This document shows positions 32,356-41,724 of a DNA stretch of 64,000 nucleotides, piece by piece. The notes under the pieces are model-generated. The model searched no databases. It saw only the letters and a program-made list of their open reading frames with translations, and was not told the origin of the DNA. The position numbers and the translations under genes were made by a program. Positions within the stretch are counted from its first letter, which is position 1, and each line of letters opens with the position of its first letter. The stretch is from NCBI GenBank assembly GCA_019925105.1, contig JAHGAU010000036.1, positions 248,001 through 312,000 on the forward strand. The letters run 5' to 3'. This DNA comes from Niebla homalea (lineage: Eukaryota > Ascomycota > Lecanoromycetes > Lecanorales > Ramalinaceae).

Positions 32356-34246
32356 ATGGCATCCTCCACCACCACGCAATCCACCATGAAGGCCGTTCAC
32401 TATGAGAAACCCTTCCAAGTTTCAGTCAAAGAGGTGCCGGTACCGAAGATTGAACATCCTGATGACTGCATCATCAAAGTGACTACAGCAGGTACCCTGT
32501 GCCTCTTCTCTCTCTTCTCTTCACACCACGAAAGATGTCGCTAGTTACTAATATTGCACAGCAATATGTATGCCACCTGAGACTTCCAGGCTGGCACGCC
32601 GCCACCATCACCACCACCACTGACACTTGGCTCTGTCTCAGGTGGTTCTGATCTGCATATGTACCAAGGCCGGACCGCCGCGCAGTCGGGCTTGATATTT
32701 GGTGCGCCTTGTTCCACCCTCGATTTCTGCCCCTTTCACCTTGGGTCAATCTATACTTGTTGCTCTAAGGGGGACTGCATCACCAACAGATCCTGACTGC
32801 ATCCTCATCTAGGCCATGAGAACATGGGCGTCGTGACCGAAACCGGCTCCGGCGTGACCCTGCTCGAAAAGGGCGACCGCATCGTCCTACCTTTCAATGT
32901 CGCCGACGGGCGCTGCCAGAATTGCGAGGCGGGAAAGACGGCCTTCTGCACGGGTGTGAACCCGGGCTTCGCTGGTGGGGCGTACGGGTACGTGGCTATG
33001 GGTCCTTATCAGGGCGGACAGGTATGATGGACAGTCCGTATCCTACCCGCCTATCATACCTTTTGGTGCTCTCAACCTCTCTCTTCTTGCCCCCCGCACC
33101 GTTTCAATCCCTCAATCTTTCCTCTCATCATCCACAACTGTTTCGTCTTCTTCTTCTTCTTCTCCCGAACACACATCAAACCTTTGGGAACTCAAACCCG
33201 TGATTGAAAAAAGGGAAAAATAACAGGCCCAATACCTCCGTGTCCCATTCGCCGACTTCAACGCCCTCAAGCTCCCGCCCGGCACCCAACACGAATCCGC
33301 CTTCGCCCTCCTCGCCGACATCTTTCCCACGGGCTGGCACGGCCTCACGCTCTCGCGCTTCCAACCAGGCGAGTCCGTCTGCGTGTTCGGTGCCGGCCCC
33401 GTGGGGTTGATGGCCGCCTACTCAGCTGCCCTGCGGGGAGCCTCGAGGATCTTCGTCGTCGATCGAGTCAAGGAACGGTTGGCACTGGCGGAGAAGTGGG
33501 TTCGGGGGTGTCAGGGGGTGGATTTTGGCGCCGTCAGCGATGCGGTGGAGGAGGTGATGCGGTTGAATGGTGGGAGGGAGGTGGATCGGAGTGTGGATGC
33601 GGTGGGGTATCAGGCCAGTGGGAAGGAAGGGGCGGAGGAGGTGCCGAATGCGGTGCTGGAGCAGTGCATCCGGGTCACGCGAGCGACGGGCGGGATCGGC
33701 GTGCCGGGCTTGTATGTCCCCAGCGACCCGGGCGCGCCGGACGAGAAGGTACGTACGTTTTACAATATTTTTGATACGCCCTTCTCCCTCTATTTCCATC
33801 CCACCTACCCAACCAACCAAACAAACCCCCTCCCCCTTTCTTCTCACTTAAAGCGGCCCGCTCGATCAACCACATGGCTAACGTACCACACAGAGCGGCC
33901 AGGGCATGATGTCCCTCTCCTTTGGCAAGCTCTTCGAAAAGGTACGTATGCCTATATTGCTTTAGCATGGCTGTTCTCTCTCTCTCTTCCCTTCCCTTCC
34001 CCTTTCCCTCCTCCTTCGTCCTGAACACGTTCCCAGGGCCTCCACCTAGCAACGGGCCAGTGCAACGTCAAGGCCTACAACCGCGCTTTACGCGACATGA
34101 TCGTCTCCGGCGCCGCGGACCCCAGCTGGGTGGTGAGCCATGAGATACCGCTTGAGGATGGGGAGGTGAAGGCCGCGTATGAGAAGTTCGATAAGAGGGT
34201 GGAGGGGTGGACGAAGGTTTTGGTTAGGCCGAATGGGGGGGTGTGA
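32356..34246 (+). CDS. Zn/NAD alcohol dehydrogenase, glutathione-independent formaldehyde dehydrogenase type
   Basis: Seven exons: 32356-32491, 32562-32567 (6 nt), 32642-32701, 32813-33021, 33227-33748, 33894-33941 and 34037-34246. They give 396 aa with every junction in phase. The GroES-like catalytic domain carries CGSDLHMYQGRT at about residue 47, whose Cys is the catalytic zinc ligand, then FGHENMGVV. GRCQNCEAGKTAFC corresponds to the structural zinc lobe but has Asp where the first of four Cys is expected (VADGRC), as in many fungal members. GGAYGYVAMGPYQGGQAQYL is specific to the glutathione-independent formaldehyde dehydrogenase subfamily. The Rossmann fold has VCVFGAGPVGLM, and the Asp of FVVDRV indicates NAD preference. 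It probably oxidises formaldehyde or other short aldehydes. Splicing depends on the 6-nt exon: without it the catalytic Cys is lost. It converges with FEX. Confidence 0.88.
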
Positions 34247-34772
34247 GGGAGGGGGAGGAAAGGGCGGTTGGGGGGAAGGCGGTTGGGGGCAAAGGGCCGT
34301 GGGGAGGGAAAGGCGGTGGGGAGGTAAAGGCGGGGGGGGAATGGGCTGGTGAGGGAAGGACGATGAGAGATGGTAAAGGATTGGTGAGGCAGTGAGGAGG
34401 ATTAAGGAGATGAGGTAGGGAAGGGGGATGGGGGTTGGGCCGGCTTGTCGAGTGGAGAGGGGACTGGACCGCCAGAAGATGGAATTTTGAGGCTGTTGGT
34501 GGATGTACGAACGGTTTATCATGAGCTGGTCGAGGAGAACGGATCGCCAGGCTTGCCGTTTTGAGATGCTAAGGAGCAGCAATTTTGTAAAGTAAAGAGC
34601 AGGAAAACGAAGCGTATGGAAAATGTTTAATGTCGATCGTTGCGAAAGCAGTTGACGTTTTTGAACTTCTAAATGAGTTGCGAAACTTTGACCTCACATT
34701 ATTGTTCGTCTGTCTACCAATACAAGAAGGGTCATTCATCATTGACCATCCATATCACTCCAAGCTAATCAC
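34247..34772. other. Convergent 3' intergenic region
   Basis: These 526 bp lie between the dehydrogenase and FEX stop codons. The first 200 bp are G-rich on the plus strand (runs of G4-G8), giving long but meaningless pyrimidine frames on the other strand. No gene was seen. Confidence 0.5.
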
Positions 34773-36212
34773 TCACGCCATACACAAAGCCGGTTTAAAC
34801 CCTTGCCCCCACATCAAACTCCCACTGATGAGGATGAACAAACCTACCCCCACAATCACACTCACCCCTCCATAGACCCACGCATGCCGTCTCCTCAACC
34901 CTTTCAGCTCGCTCACCCACGTACTCACCGTTGTCAGACACCCACAGAACCCATCCCCCATCCCCTGCAGCACCTGGCACCCCACCAGCCCGCCCACGGG
35001 CGCGTGCTGCAGATCGATGAACATGGCCAGTAACGCACTGCCTGCCACGTTGACCGTGAACGTGCCGAGTGGGAAAGACGGGATGCGACCGTTCAGGTGT
35101 AGCGAAGCGTAGAAACGCGACAGACAGCCCAGGGGGGCGAAGACGAGGGCGAAGAGGGCTTGCGAGCGCCAGGTTTCGTGGGTGGAGGGGGACGTGTTGT
35201 GGCGGTCGGGAGGGACGATGGACATGATGATGGCGGCGAGCCAGAACCCTGCGGCCAGGAATGCCGATACCCGGTCGAAGATCTTCCGCCGTCCGACCAC
35301 GAGGTCGGATATCGAGGGCGTGTATTTCTCGATCCCGAGGGCGAGCTGTGCGCCCACTTGCAATGCGGCGAGAGATAGGCCCACCGTGCTGATGATGACG
35401 GCAAGGAGGGCGAGGAAGCTGTATCCGCCGTTGCGGTGGACGTTGATGTTGGTGCTGATGGGGCTCGGTGGCGAAGCCAGACTGGGGTGCTGGATGGGCA
35501 CCGGCAACGCATTGGATAATCCATAGAAGCTGTCACGGATGAAGGAGGAGAAGGAGGTAAATGAGCCGCAGTAGCCCGTCGCAAGCCCGATATAGAGTGG
35601 GATCGTCTTCTTGTGGGCGTTGTGTTTATCTCTATCATGCCCGGCCTTCCCAGGAGCATGAGGTCGGAAAAGGCGCTGGTCCTCGGACAGAAACCCCAGA
35701 ATGAAGCTCCCCGCGATGTTGGGCCAAAGGACCGCAGTCTGTACAGGGGCGCCGGGGTAGTTCGTCAGGGCTTGGAGACCCAATCGGGAGAGGGTGCCCA
35801 GGATGGAGAAGAGAGTCAGGTGGGCGATGGTGTAGAGTTCGGTCTCAAGGCGGGAGGTGCGCGCGGATAACTTCTGGTGGGAGGGAAGGGCGGAGGAGCC
35901 GTTGCGTTGGTCTTCGAGGTGGGGCTCGCGCTTCTCGGCATCTTCGTCGATGGGGGAAGGTGCGGCGACTTCGTCGAGGTTGGAGTAGTTGTCGGGTTCG
36001 TTGTATGGGTCTCCATTGCTGTTCTGTGCATTGGAGGAGGTTGGGTGGCCGGAGGTCTTCTCGAGGTCGCCATATTTCTTCTTGGATTTGCTGCGTAGAT
36101 TGTCGGCGGAGTAGCCCAGCCAGAGCCGTTCTTTATTGGTTTTGGCGGATGGTGGAGAGACGAGATCATCGAAGTTTTGGAGGATTTGGGGAGGAACAGC
36201 GTCGTCCGCCAT
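34773..36212 (-). CDS. FEX1: Fluoride exporter FEX (fused duplicated CrcB)
   Basis: A single exon of 479 aa starting MADDAVPPQILQ. The first 125 residues are hydrophilic and probably cytosolic. Two CrcB-type halves follow. The first runs about 128-305 (HLTLFSILGTLSRLGLQALT, WPNIAGSFILGFLSE, LATGYCGSFTSFSSFIRDSF). The second runs about 345-475 (ALFALVFAPLGCLSRFYASL, GTFTVNVAGSALLAMFID, GMGDGFCGCLTTVSTWV). Each half has the conserved Arg, Asn and G-x-CGx-T[ST]-F/S elements that line the fluoride pores. About eight to nine membrane helices are expected, with inverted halves joined by a linker helix, as in yeast Fex1. It exports fluoride across the plasma membrane. Length is somewhat greater than the yeast protein owing to the N-terminal tail. 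Confidence 0.93.
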   Translation of the reverse strand: MADDAVPPQILQNFDDLVSPPSAKTNKERLWLGYSADNLRSKSKKKYGDLEKTSGHPTSSNAQNSNGDPYNEPDNYSNLDEVAAPSPIDEDAEKREPHLEDQRNGSSALPSHQKLSARTSRLETELYTIAHLTLFSILGTLSRLGLQALTNYPGAPVQTAVLWPNIAGSFILGFLSEDQRLFRPHAPGKAGHDRDKHNAHKKTIPLYIGLATGYCGSFTSFSSFIRDSFYGLSNALPVPIQHPSLASPPSPISTNINVHRNGGYSFLALLAVIISTVGLSLAALQVGAQLALGIEKYTPSISDLVVGRRKIFDRVSAFLAAGFWLAAIIMSIVPPDRHNTSPSTHETWRSQALFALVFAPLGCLSRFYASLHLNGRIPSFPLGTFTVNVAGSALLAMFIDLQHAPVGGLVGCQVLQGMGDGFCGCLTTVSTWVSELKGLRRRHAWVYGGVSVIVGVGLFILISGSLMWGQGFKPALCMA

Positions 36213-36284
36213 TAAATGATCCTACAGAGATATCAAGGATTACATTTGCAGTAGACTCGATGTCACTAGAGGGATCTGAAGGCA

Positions 36285-36291
36285 TTATATA
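36285..36291 (-). promoter_or_regulatory. TATA box for FEX
   Basis: TATATAA on the minus strand lies about 73 bp upstream of the FEX start codon. Confidence 0.4.
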
Positions 36292-36921
36292 CTATCGAAT
36301 CAATCAAAGCACCGCGCGCACCACCTGCGGCCATGAAGAAGGACATGATCTCGATGATGACGTTGATGGACCATGGGCATTGAAGATCTGATTAGATAGC
36401 ACGAATGAAGCTTAGCGTGGCATAATCCAGAGGCAGAGACCACCTTCCCTCGTCTCCTGCAAAAATAAGATACCCCCACCATCAAGATATCTTCAACCCT
36501 TTACCACAATCTTAAATGAAGAAAATTTTGGTACTAAAATTGTTCATTAAAATTACTCGCTATATTTCATACCAAGAATATCTGCTGAAACCCACTTCTC
36601 ATAACTGTAAAGGTGATGCCAGACTGCCCACGTTGCAATTATTTTTGCAGGAGACGAGCTTCCTTCCTCTTTCCAGGTGGCAAAGTAGCAGCGCCTTCTG
36701 GCTTTCTTTAGGCACTTGCAAGCAACCCGTGACCCGAACGAATTGGATCGTCTGGTCAATGCCATTCCATTAGTTGCAGCAGTCGATCACCAGCGATGGA
36801 TAGGTGTCAGCTGCCAAGCCATGCATATTGACTTCACCTGCCATTTTACGGAATACGCCTCATGTACCCACGATGTTGTACGGATGTACAAAGTGCCCCA
36901 TCAGCCTTGTGGTGGTGGCTG

Positions 36922-36929
36922 TATATATC
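36922..36929 (+). promoter_or_regulatory. TATA box for the ankyrin-repeat gene
   Basis: TATATATC lies 117 bp upstream of the start codon at 37046, a usual distance. Confidence 0.45.
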
Positions 36930-37045
36930 ACCCCTCAGAGAATTCTTTCTTGCCTGGCATGACTTTCTCTCTCGTTCATTGCCCCTCCGTTAGAAGCTCC
37001 TTATCAGACTATCTCTTATTCTTTAAGTCTTTTCGTCCATTGGGC

Positions 37046-39393
37046 ATGGATCCGCTCTCGATTATCACTGGGGTCGTGAATATTGCGGGTGCAGCCTGCT
37101 CAGCCTCGCAAGCCTTATTTAAACTCGTGGACGATATCAAGGGTGGTCCAGAGCAGATCCATGCGATATCACGAGACGCTCATGCTTTCTACTCTGTCAT
37201 AATTTCCTTGCATTTAGCGCTTCAAGATGACAGTATTCGGTCTATAGTCAGCGATGACACCTCCTTGGTGCAGATGATTGACAATTTGAGCCGACCCCTC
37301 AGCAACTGCCAAATTGTGCTCGGTCAGCTTATGGTCAAGATAGAAGCTCGCGTAAAGCCAGCCTCTGATGGAACGGGCTTTCGAATGAGCAAACGAGACT
37401 TGAGATGGGGCATTTATGCAAAGAATGAAGTCAAAGATTTGATGACACGCCTCGAAGCGACGAAGAGTACTCTTGACAATGCCCTTGGAGCCGTCCATAC
37501 GTACGTCGACATTATCCACATTTATCCTTCTCATGAGCAGCAGTGTTGATGAAACGAAGCATTTGTTCAATCCGTCTGCTTTCAATGGGCAGGGGCCGAG
37601 CAGCACGAGCACTCAGGAGGTCCACTGGCTCCACTGACGCTGGTCATGCACTCCGAAGATACGTCGAAGAATCTATCTCATCCGGTTCTGTCCTGTATCA
37701 TTCGCGTCCAGCTTCGATCAGTAGTTTTGCAACGATTAAGCGTGATGGAAACATACTTGCTCCTACAAATAAGTAAGCCGTAACATAAATGAAACGTCAT
37801 CTATTCTTACCTAACAGACAATCAAGGTCTTCAACATCTGAGAACAAAGCAGTGAAGCAACGGGACACAGGTGAGCCTGGCACATCAGAAGCTTTTCTAG
37901 AGAGCCCAGATGAGGAAATGGTCTGCCCAATTGAGTCCCCCGCCAGTGGCACTACGGTTGAACAACCTTCGCAGACGCCCGTTTCGATGGTTTCTTTCGA
38001 TATCGGCGCAGACGAGCTTATTAGAGATCCGGCCCCAGCTGACCCCTTTCCTGGTAGCATTATGGCTGGATTGGCAGATGAGACATTGGAAGCAATAACC
38101 ACTGCAAACAACCATCTATCGTGGATTGCAGCCAGTCGTACCCCCGGTGAGTGTCATACAGTTAAGGATGAATTAGACACACGAGACGCCGAAGCCGACC
38201 TGCAAGTCGGTCCGGAAGAGCTCCAAGCGGCATTCCAAGCGGCATCAAATTTTCAAATAATAGCTCCTGCGACTGTGCCCTTCGCCCCCATAAATGATGT
38301 ACGTTCTTGGGATTGAACCTTGACAAGACGGGACAGGCTAATGTGCACATAGGATACTCTAACTAACACAACCATGATTGAATTGAGTAGCAACAGGCTT
38401 TTGACCCCTGATCCACGGCTATCAAGATCTATAGCTGATCATGCAAGATCACTTGAGGATCACGCAGACCCTCAACTTCCTACCGCAGCTTTCCTCAGCC
38501 CAATTACGTTCAATACACCCATAGATATCTTGGCGGCGCCACTTCAGCTTGCCGTTCGATACGGGCAGGATGTTCCAATAAGAACATTGCTCGATGCCGG
38601 AGCGGATCCAAATGCCAGAGACGTAGAATCAGGAAGGACTGCACTTGAGGCTGCGTCTTTAGTGGCACCATATCCGGTCAAGGTTGCAGACATTCTACAT
38701 CAACGTGGCGCCAACGTCAATCAGACGGATGATGAGGGATGGACTCTTCTGCACCATGCTACATTTAGAGGTAGGATTGGGGAGGTAAAGTGGTTGCTCC
38801 AAAAGGAAGCACATCTTGAAAAAATATCAACTGGAATACGTACCATTGGCGGAGCAATCCTCAGCTTTGTGACACCGCTACAGATCGCAGCTTCCTCGAG
38901 AAGCACTGACTCGTTGAGCTGTCTCCATGAGCTTCTCCAAGCTGGCGCTAGGGTTGAGACATCTGCGGACGGAGGCTATACAGCCATCCACCTTGCTGCA
39001 CGTAGGGGCAGTCATCATGCAGTAGAAATGTTGCTAGAAGCAGGAGCTCAACTGGACAACTCGAACAATCTTACGCATGAGACTCCTATCCTAGAAGCCA
39101 TCGGACACCAACAACTTGACGTTGTAAAATATTTACTGTCACTGGATGCTGAATGCGTTCGGCACCAACTTACATTCGGTAGTACAGGCTTCAAACTTGC
39201 AAACACGCTCAGGCAAGTTGAAGTCGGCCCTAAATTCTCGATTGAGCAGAAGAGAGTGAGAGTCAAGATCTATGGGCTTATATTTGAAGAAGCATTAAAA
39301 GGCCCGAGGAACATGCTTTGCTACTACAGCAGCGATGCTATTGATATCAACATGCATCAACATCTGCCCGCAAAGATCCACACTTACCTGTAA
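37046..39393 (+). CDS. Ankyrin-repeat protein with helo-like fungal N-terminal domain; one junction unresolved
   Basis: Proposed exons are 37046-37500, 37593-37772, 37818-38298 and about 38458-39393. The start MDPLSIITGVVNIAGAACSA and the following helices (EQIHAISRDAHAFYSVIISL, NCQIVLGQLMVKIEARV) match the helo-like/STAND N-terminal domain of fungal signalling and incompatibility proteins. The middle is Ser/Thr-rich and probably disordered. The last exon holds at least four ankyrin repeats (PLQLAVRYGQDVPIRTLLDA, TLLHHATFRGRIGEVKWLL, TAIHLAARRGSHHAVEMLL, TPILEAIGHQQLDVVKYLL). The exon 2 acceptor may instead lie at 37559, also in phase, and intron 2 is very short (45 nt). The junction after 38298 is the weak point: the strong GTACGT donor ends in phase 0, but the nearby TAG and CAG acceptors enter in phase 2; only a weak GAG acceptor at 38457 fits. 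There is no NACHT domain between the two ends. Confidence 0.6.
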
Positions 39394-41724
39394 GATGGGC
39401 AGGTGTATTTTTGATTGCGGGTCGAACTCTCGAAAGTGATGTAAAGACACTCAGGTCACAAAGTCAATAGCGAGGGTAAGCGTGAAACCTCGTTTCTGAT
39501 GGCCTGAGATCGCAAGACGCAACCAGTTGCAGAATCAAGCCAAATCACTAAGCCCGGTTGAGATAGGTCACAAGCAGCAAGCAAACCTCCAGGCTCATTC
39601 TGGAGGGCTTGACTTTCGTCGCCTGGCTCGTAATGATATCTTCAAGCAGCTAATATTCTGATATGCGATGAGTGGTTGACAGATGGACAGTAGGTTAACC
39701 TTCTATCATGAAATGAAGTGGAGTCGAGTGTACACGAATCTCTTACTATGCTGGCGGTATATCCCGCGGTTTTTCAGCATGAGGATTTGGAGGTTTCATT
39801 TGATGGATTCTGGTACTACGGCTTGATGAATGTAATGAAAAGGGAGGTCTGACCGTAACGCATGGTGCTTGTACTGTGACGGACTAAGCCCGATCACTCC
39901 ATCTCTTCAGAAATCTTGTTGATGGAGATGCAGAGACTAGAATATTTTGTTGACCACCCAAGTTGCCCGCAAAGCTGAATCTCATACTGGTCAAACACAC
40001 CCTCTTCAAGCTTTGCAGGCAGCTAGGTGGCTGCGTAGCACCCGATTCTCGACCCCATACAAGCCGATTGTTCCGATTCGATGACTCGGCACTGCCAAGC
40101 ATCCATCCTATCCTGTCAATGGACTTACCGCGATAGTGCCACACCCATGAAACACCACTCCTCAACCGAAAAGTCAAAAGCCAAACGCTGTGGTAACTCT
40201 GCCGTTCCTCGCTTTCACTGTACGCTGTATCGCCAACCCTCATCTCTCACACACACACAAACAAAAGCTCCTAAATTCCACACAACCATGTGTGTGCATT
40301 TGGCCGTCCTCCCCCCCCTCTCCCTCTCTCTCAACTCCGAGACTTGAAAAAACCTTTCCCAGTTGGCCTGTTTTTTTGTTCGACAAGCGATATTTGTCCG
40401 TCAAAAACCCATCCAGACGATACCCGAGTTCGAGGACTGTGGTCCGGCTAGGGTGGACGTACAGATCATCTGAGTGAGTGAGTTGAGTGAGAGAAATGTT
40501 CCCCTCTCTCTCGAGGTTTCAAAGAATGAGTTTTGGGTGGGGGGTGGGAATACTACCGCGAGGCAGTATACAAGTTGCCAAACTAATTGGAACGGGGGCA
40601 TGGCGACTAGACCAATCAATGCTATGGCCCTCCACGGCCGGGAATGCATGTCTCCCCTCCCCCCGCCTCCCTCGTTAGGAGCACGATAACTGTGCATACC
40701 CCATCAGCAAAGACTATATGTACTAGCTGTTTTGCCACTGATCATCTGATGGCAAGCCCCTCTTCCCCGACTGGGGCGTACTGACCTACTGGCCGGACAA
40801 GCTGGAGTTCAGTACCGTACGCAAAGCAAAGTGTCGCCCAAAAAAAAAAATCATGCCAGACACAAGGGCAAGGAAGAGGGTTGAAGACAAGGTCTTTGGG
40901 ATGAATATGTATTTGATATATACATCAAACATCTCATTCGGATATCTAGCCTTCCCGTCTCACACCGATGTATCTCTAATAACGCTCAGAGGGGGAGAGT
41001 TGCAGGCCACCGGGGGGGAGGTATGTACATGTGATTAGATAGCTATAGATGCATCGAAAATACTTCATGATCGCCAATTTTCGTCGTTGTATCTGTTGGT
41101 GGTCTGAGAAGTGGTTTCCTTCCCCCCCGGGGTTCCCCTGCGGCGTGATGCACTGGCTGATCAAGAGTCCTTGTGTGACCAATGCCGATGATCTGGTATG
41201 GCAGGAGAGCAGCAAGGGCTGATCGAACATCTCTCAGAATGTGTGATGCGGTGCAAGAGCATCATTGTAATCAGCTCCAAGCATCCCGGTCGGGTCTGAG
41301 GCAGGTCGTCCAGCGGTCCAGCTGATGTCCAAACCGGCGAGGTCACTTTGATGAGGTTACTAGAAGCTGAGTTCTATTTCGTTGGAGCTCGAGTGACGGC
41401 GAGGTCCATAGAATGCCTCTGGTGAGCAAGACATGTATGGCGGATGAAAACTTCTAGTGGCAGGTGCAGCGCGTCGACTTTAGGTGCCGCAAGCGTTCTG
41501 GGAACTATTTGAAAGGTGGAGCACCGTGGCCGAGTGCGGGCTCTGGGATGGCTGTGAGGATTGCCATCAGTATTTGCTCGGCGCCCGGGGCCCTTCCACT
41601 CAGGGCGGCGGAAATGCTTTTTGCGGCAAGGCCTGTCGAGTAGTCATGATCCGATCCCTGGTCATTGCATGCTCGAAAGTCGGTGGGCTCTGCTAGCTGG
41701 AGAGATATGCTGCTCCCGGCTTGA
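39394..41724. other. Large convergent intergenic gap, no supported gene
   Basis: These 2.33 kb lie between two stop codons, longer than other convergent gaps here. A CA/CT-rich promoter-like patch lies at about 40240-40345, a (GAGT)n-like tract at about 40471-40495, and a run of ten A at about 40844-40853. ORFs of 60-119 aa start mostly at non-ATG codons and show no family features. A non-coding RNA or a small unrecognised gene cannot be excluded. Confidence 0.5.

Larger units (their letters stand above)
36213..37045. promoter_or_regulatory. Divergent intergenic region, FEX / ankyrin gene
   Basis: These 833 bp hold a TATATAA element for FEX at 36285-36291 and a TATATAT element for the ankyrin gene at 36922-36929. 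The frame open from 36716 into the ankyrin gene has only non-ATG starts upstream of 37046 and is taken as 5' UTR. Confidence 0.45.

Noticed and set aside
36716..37045. N-terminal extension of the ankyrin gene from 36716
   Set aside because: The extension begins with a non-ATG codon, and the conserved domain begins exactly at the ATG at 37046.
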